From Polyporus tsugae (lineage: Eukaryota; Basidiomycota; Agaricomycetes; Polyporales; Polyporaceae): a DNA stretch of 64,000 bases. The stretch's first letter is position 1. Each line of letters starts with the position of its first letter. The translations under genes were made by a program, and so were the position numbers. The stretch lies in NCBI GenBank assembly GCA_024305745.1, contig JAHRBS010000009.1, forward strand, positions 1,612,001 to 1,676,000, read 5' to 3'. This document shows, one piece after another, positions 59,849 to 64,000 of this stretch. The notes beneath the pieces were generated by a model. The model was not told where the DNA came from. It worked only from the letters and a program-made list of their open reading frames with translations, and made no database searches.

Positions 59849-60835
59849 TCAAACAGTCTGATGCTGATACATATTCACACCTAGAACGACGGCCCGGTCA
59901 GTTCAGGTTCACGATTACAGTTCAACGACACCCAGGTCGCGCGCACCCACCATACGTCGTGTTCTGGCTCGACCACACGTCCACCATGCAAGCGGCCTCG
60001 CCCTCCGAACACGCCACCTCGAACACATGCAGCGACCCCCTGGGGCACGGAAAGCGGTGGATCTCCGTCTCCTCGTCCGCGCGCGCCTGCAGCGAGGCCG
60101 CCACCCTCTCCGCGATCTTCGGCCGCGTGCGGTACGAGAGCGCGCTCACGTCGAGCGGCCGCGATGCGGCGAGGCGAAACACGTCGAAGCGGGACGCCGG
60201 GGTCATGGTGAACGATGCGAGGTCTTCCAAAGGGATGCCTAGGGCCGGGAGGGTGAAGACGAGCCTGCAGTCCTCCATCCCGAAGTCGATGGCGCGGAAT
60301 TGGACTATAGTGTGGACCTGCGAATTCAAACGCGGTGTGAGTCTACGTGATATCCTATATGATGGAGTCAAAGACTGACATTCGGGGTAACGTGGAGGTG
60401 TCTCTCGTTCGGAGAGAGCGTGCCCCACGTCTCGTGCCAGTAGTCGCGCTCTCCGCGGGGCGCGAGTTTGTCGGACTCGTCTACGTACACCTGGGCGGAC
60501 ACGCGGGGGCGGATGAGGATGGGCTCTACGGTCGAGGAGTTGACCTTCCCGGACGCGTAGAGCTCCGTCAGGCCGATGTAGGGGTCGGCGTACTCGAGGT
60601 TTGCGGCGAAGTCCTTGTCCTGAAACACGGTGCCGGACATGCGATAGACGTAGGCGAGAGAGAGCAGGTCTATGCATGCGAGGAGGAGGATCGCGGCCGC
60701 GAGCCAGGGGAGGAGAGGGGATACCCGCTCAGAGGAGGGAATCTTCGTACGCGTTTTTCCAATGTCCTCCTCGTGGACGTCCAGGGAATTCTCTTTGTCT
60801 AGGAGTCTCTCGTACTCAACATCGTCGTACGGCAT
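59849..60835 (-). CDS. Type II membrane protein with But2-like C-terminal domain
   Basis: Exon 1 60835-60380 encodes a cytosolic start (MPYDDVEYERLLDKENSLD), one span (LLPWLAAAILLLACIDLLSL) and an external part (YIGLTELYASGKVN; WHETWGTLSPNERHLHV). Exon 2 60317-59951 gives VHTIVQFRAIDFGMEDCRLV and GSLHVFEVACSEG...VDVWSSQNTTY. A short third exon 59880-59849 (phase 1) ends G-V-N-M-Y-Q-H-Q-T-V, which restores the usual end of the family; reading through without splicing would stop at 59922. 284 aa. The exon 2 region resembles the But2 C-terminal domain (PF09792), named after a ubiquitin-3-binding protein; biochemical role unknown. Confidence 0.65.
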
Positions 60836-62082
60836 GTTTCAAGTTCGGGGGTGGGAAATGGGTCGACCGGGTGTTGGGAGAAAGTGGAGATCTGCGCGGG
60901 GCGGGCTCGAGGAGGTAGGTATTAGAAGGTTGAGCTGCTTGATGCAAGACCGTTCAGTTCGGGGCGGGGTGAAGGAATCCTTCGAGTCAAGCCTTACTCA
61001 CCTTCATGTAGCGTATTTGAGACAGTGTATGAATCGGGTTTCACCTACTCATCGCTAGCTAGCGTCATGTATCACAGAGAATATGCGCTTCCGTCGGATT
61101 TCATCCATTCTATGCGAAACTGTATTCGCACGGGGTGGCGGACCATTTAGGTTTGTCGATTTTCCCGAGCCACGGTCGCAACCTAACCGCCGCGATTCAG
61201 CCACCGGGATCTAACGCATGCCTAAAGATGGGAGTCGGCCCCTGGACAAATGGGAGGGAGACATAAGTAATGGACTGACAGCGTGGTATACTTGTTCGTG
61301 TTTCCGTTCACCCCGTGGCAGTCGAAGGTGCCGGTCTCAGAACGAGGTGTACGAATCACATGCGTGTCCTGTGTTTCCGAATTTCAGTGAATCGCAATGG
61401 CTCGAAGGCTGGGGGTTGGCACAAGGGAGTACATACCATGGCGTCTAGTACGTCGAGCCAGTGTCGAGCCAGCCCTGGCGACATCCTCCGGGCCGGTTAG
61501 AACATCCATTGGCAAAGTCTATACAAACGTCAAGACACCCAGGTGTCACCCCAGACCATACTATACACACGAGGCCAGAGATACAGTACTGCGCGCACCT
61601 GCCGGATCAACCTCCCCCCGGTGCATATACCTTGCCATTTGAAGTTTGGCAACACGGGTGCAATCCGTAGCCAAAGGGCGAAATAGATATTGCCAGCGTA
61701 ACGTTGTCCCGTCGAAGAGCCCCGTGTCCAGTGTTCTGCAAGGTCGTCGATGATGGTGGTAGAGAAGACAAGTCCGAAAATGAGTAAGCGCCCATAAGCC
61801 CCACAACTTCATACTTCATTACCGACTTGGACAAGCACCGAAAGGAATAGTTATATGCAAGGAGAGAGAGCAAGGAGAAACTACAATGCAGTATAGTAAA
61901 CGGTGGGATATGATGAGGGGGGATGGTGAGCCCTCTCGGACGCTTACGGCACTATGGTCTAGGATATTGACTGGAGGACGAAAATGGAGGTAGGGAAACT
62001 CGGGCGAGATAAGCATGGCGGAGAGCAGGCAGTGGCACTGAACGAGGGAACGTCTCCTGCCTCACGACTGGATAAGAGCCGA
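60836..62082. other. Intergenic, 1.2 kb
   Basis: Promoter of the But2-like gene, then nothing recognised up to the TFIIS 3' end. Confidence 0.4.
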
Positions 62083-62559
62083 TTACGAGAACTGCCATCT
62101 ACAAGTACAGGCGTGAGTCCACTGGAGGGCAGGACATAAAAGATAACACCGACTTATAATTACACACAGTACACCTGCGCATGTAGAGGGACAGCAGTTG
62201 GTCAGAGAGCGGCAAAAATGCAGAGAACGAGATATCACTGACGTTACAAAGGTCTGGAGGCGGGGAAGAAACGTCAACTCGTAGCAATCAAGACAAGATG
62301 GTACGTACCGTCATCGGTTCATCAGCGCTCCGTGTCTGTTGTTGGCGATAACGGCACTTCCGCTAAGAGAGGGATCAGCATATAGTCCGCCGGAGAAAGG
62401 GAGAGAGGGGCAGGCGGAAGGAGACAGGCACACCTGTTTGCAACGACCGCATTGGAAGGCGTCGGTTTCGGTCTGCTGCTCACCCGGACCGAACGTCTCG
62501 GAGAGGTCCTCCGCCGCAATCTTCGCATTCGTGGCTTTCTGCTCCTCTGAGGCCATTTC
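62083..62559 (-). pseudogene. DST1: 3' part of a TFIIS (transcription elongation factor S-II) gene
   Basis: The first visible exon starts at 62559 after a CGACAG acceptor with a perfect TACTAAT branch site and reads EMASEEQKATNAKI...TETDAFQCGRCKQ. The next gives RKCRYRQQQTRSADEPMT, then T-F-V-T and C-T-V-C-N-Y-K-W-Q-F-S with a stop at 62083. These are the end of the central domain and the complete C-terminal zinc ribbon (CxxC...CxxC, with the RSADEP loop that reaches into the RNA polymerase II active site). I could not find the preceding exons (rest of the central domain, N-terminal domain) between here and the plus-strand gene at 63450. Either the gene is 5'-truncated or its upstream exons are too divergent to see. 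Splice sites and zinc ligands look undamaged. Confidence 0.7.
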
Positions 62560-63449
62560 CTGTCGACATGGACTTTATTAGTAAAGGAGCATGCTCATGG
62601 CGCATTGCTTGAAGAGAAGTATGTAGAGATACCACAGCTAGAAGGGAGTCCCTGAACGTGCGTAACTTGACCTTGAAGCTGTTTGCCTCACGGAATGGTC
62701 AAGTCTCTGAAGAGACCGACACGGAAAACAATGCATGCGACAATGGGGACAGGGATTAATATTGAGAGATATTTGACGTACTGCGCTGGGACGGTGTTGT
62801 GTGTATGAGCAATGTGCGAGTGGGGTGCCGTGGAGACTGGAAGAACTGTGTGAGGGACGAACAGAGAACCAATTCAAACCGCGATTATACGACTCGGATA
62901 AGTTGAACGTGACGTAGTCGAAGTACAGTACTGCTGACAAAGACGAAACAAATAGGAACAAATAACCCGCTCGTTGTTTGGGGCGTTGAGCTGCTTCTGG
63001 TGTTTGTTCTCTGCTTCTGGTGACCTGGCCCGGTCCCCATCATGACCTCCCTTGAACCCCTCTGCTTCAAGTTTGCGGTAAGCGGACACGAGAAATCTTC
63101 GCCTGGGGTTTGGATGGCACATACAAGGATGAGGAAAAGAGGTGCGCGTACATATGCTATCTGTAGCATCTAAATGCGCGCTTATAGTACACCAGGATCC
63201 ACCTCCGAGTCTCCGTGCAAATGACCGATGAGTACAAGTAAGTCAGGCAACTCCCTCGCTCGCCCAACAGGCCCAGTCGGCCCCGCTCCACCTAAGGAAC
63301 AAGAAATATAAAGATCAATCAATGCGGGACCGAAGTACACTTCGTTTTTGCTCTCACTGGTATGGCAGTGCCTGACGGACGTCCTCCAGCAAGCGCAGGC
63401 ACCGGCCGCATGATCGCCCAAATAGACAAACCCCCCGCGAGAGGACAAG
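62560..63449. other. Region between two apparently 5'-less genes
   Basis: Expected to hold the 5' exons of TFIIS (minus) or PRP46 (plus); I recognise neither. A frame from 63362 (MAVPDGRPPASAGTG) could be an N-terminus for the WD40 gene but its splice phase does not fit. Confidence 0.4.
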
Positions 63450-64000
63450 GTGCGTTCGTCCTGTACAATCTGCCCATCCTCTTGTATTCAGATTTGCGCG
63501 CAGATAGTCAAGTATTGGGATTCAAAGGCGAACAAGGTCATCCGACACTACCACAGACACCTGTCCGAAGTGTATGCGCTCAGTTTGCACCCAACGCTCG
63601 ACGTCCTCGTCACCTCCGGTCGTGATGCGTCGGCACGCGTGTGGGACATGCGAACAAAGGCGCAAATCCACGTCCTGTCCGGCCATACGGCTACTGTCGC
63701 GGATGTGAAGTGCCAGGAGTCAGACCCTCAGATCATCACTGGTAGTATGGACTCGACCGTACGGTACGCATACGGTCACCTCTTTTGCTTTGCTTGGGTC
63801 TAAATCAGCATACGTACAGGTTATGGGACCTCGCTGCGGGGAAGACGATGGTGACGCTGACCCACCACAAGAAGTCTGTGCGCGCGCTCGCCATCCACCC
63901 GACGGAGTACACCTTCGCGTCCGCCTCAGCGGGCGGGAACAACATCAAGAAGTGGAAGTGTCCGGAGGGCATGTTCGTCTTCAATTTCAGCGGGCAGAAC
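63450..64000 (+). CDS. PRP46: PRP46/PLRG1-like WD40 protein, partial
   Basis: Reads [20 protein letters not shown], then [50 protein letters not shown], a 56-nt intron (63764-63819), [20 protein letters not shown] and [11 protein letters not shown]...FSGQN, running off the window end. These are the middle and later WD40 repeats of Prp46/PLRG1, a core spliceosome protein of the Prp19-associated complex. The first WD repeats, which normally precede the KxWD element, are not found upstream. The frame is open back to an ATG at 63450, used here as a provisional start, and an in-frame AG acceptor lies at 63502-63503. Either the gene is 5'-truncated or its earlier exons are unrecognised. Confidence 0.75.

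Overview
The window is nuclear DNA of a filamentous basidiomycete, most likely an Agaricomycete of the polypore type. Genes are dense and cut by many short introns (mostly 50-70 nt, GT..AG). The gene set is typical of that group: a giant DUF3712 protein, F-box proteins, UstYa-like (DUF3328) membrane oxidases, an Agaricomycete multi-span membrane family, a But2-domain protein and an Argonaute. I saw no complete transposon, CRISPR array or bacterial-type feature. All exon models were built by eye from splice sites, reading phase and family knowledge.

Layout. 0.4-0.7 kb: a small secreted protein. 2.5-6.0 kb: a SURP-motif-like gene and an F-box gene, divergent, followed by a decayed fragment of a membrane-protein gene. 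6.8-15.8 kb: one very large DUF3712 repeat protein. 15.8-20.3 kb: gene-poor, with a tRNA-like (SINE-like) relic. 20.3-23.3 kb: TSR3 (18S rRNA modification) divergent from the mitoribosomal protein gene MRPL27. 24.4 kb: tRNA-Glu(UUC), then a vacuolar-type MFS transporter. 28.1-31.4 kb: Argonaute. 32.3-37.6 kb: a UstYa-like gene and two members of one multi-span membrane family. 38.7-44.3 kb: an F-box protein, a GNAT acetyltransferase and a mitochondrial carrier. 46.5-51.2 kb: an intact membrane-protein gene plus decayed, inverted copies of the F-box and SURP-like genes from 2.5-5.6 kb. 51.6-60.8 kb: two tiny secreted peptides, two more UstYa-like genes, two more members of the multi-span family and a But2-like protein. 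62-64 kb: a TFIIS 3' fragment and a PRP46-like WD40 gene that runs off the window; both appear to lack their 5' parts.

Two observations stand out. First, a ~3.3-3.9 kb segment is present twice in inverted orientation about 41 kb apart, and each arm keeps different genes intact. Second, two adjacent two-exon genes encode 48- and about 60-residue secreted peptides that differ in most of their length but end in the same H-x-E-T-D-W-L tail, carried on a separate second exon after a phase-1 intron. They lie head-to-head with a UstYa-like gene. In ascomycete dikaritin pathways UstYa proteins oxidatively cyclise short secreted precursor peptides, so this may be an undescribed basidiomycete peptide (RiPP-like) locus. 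That link is inference from gene content and position only.
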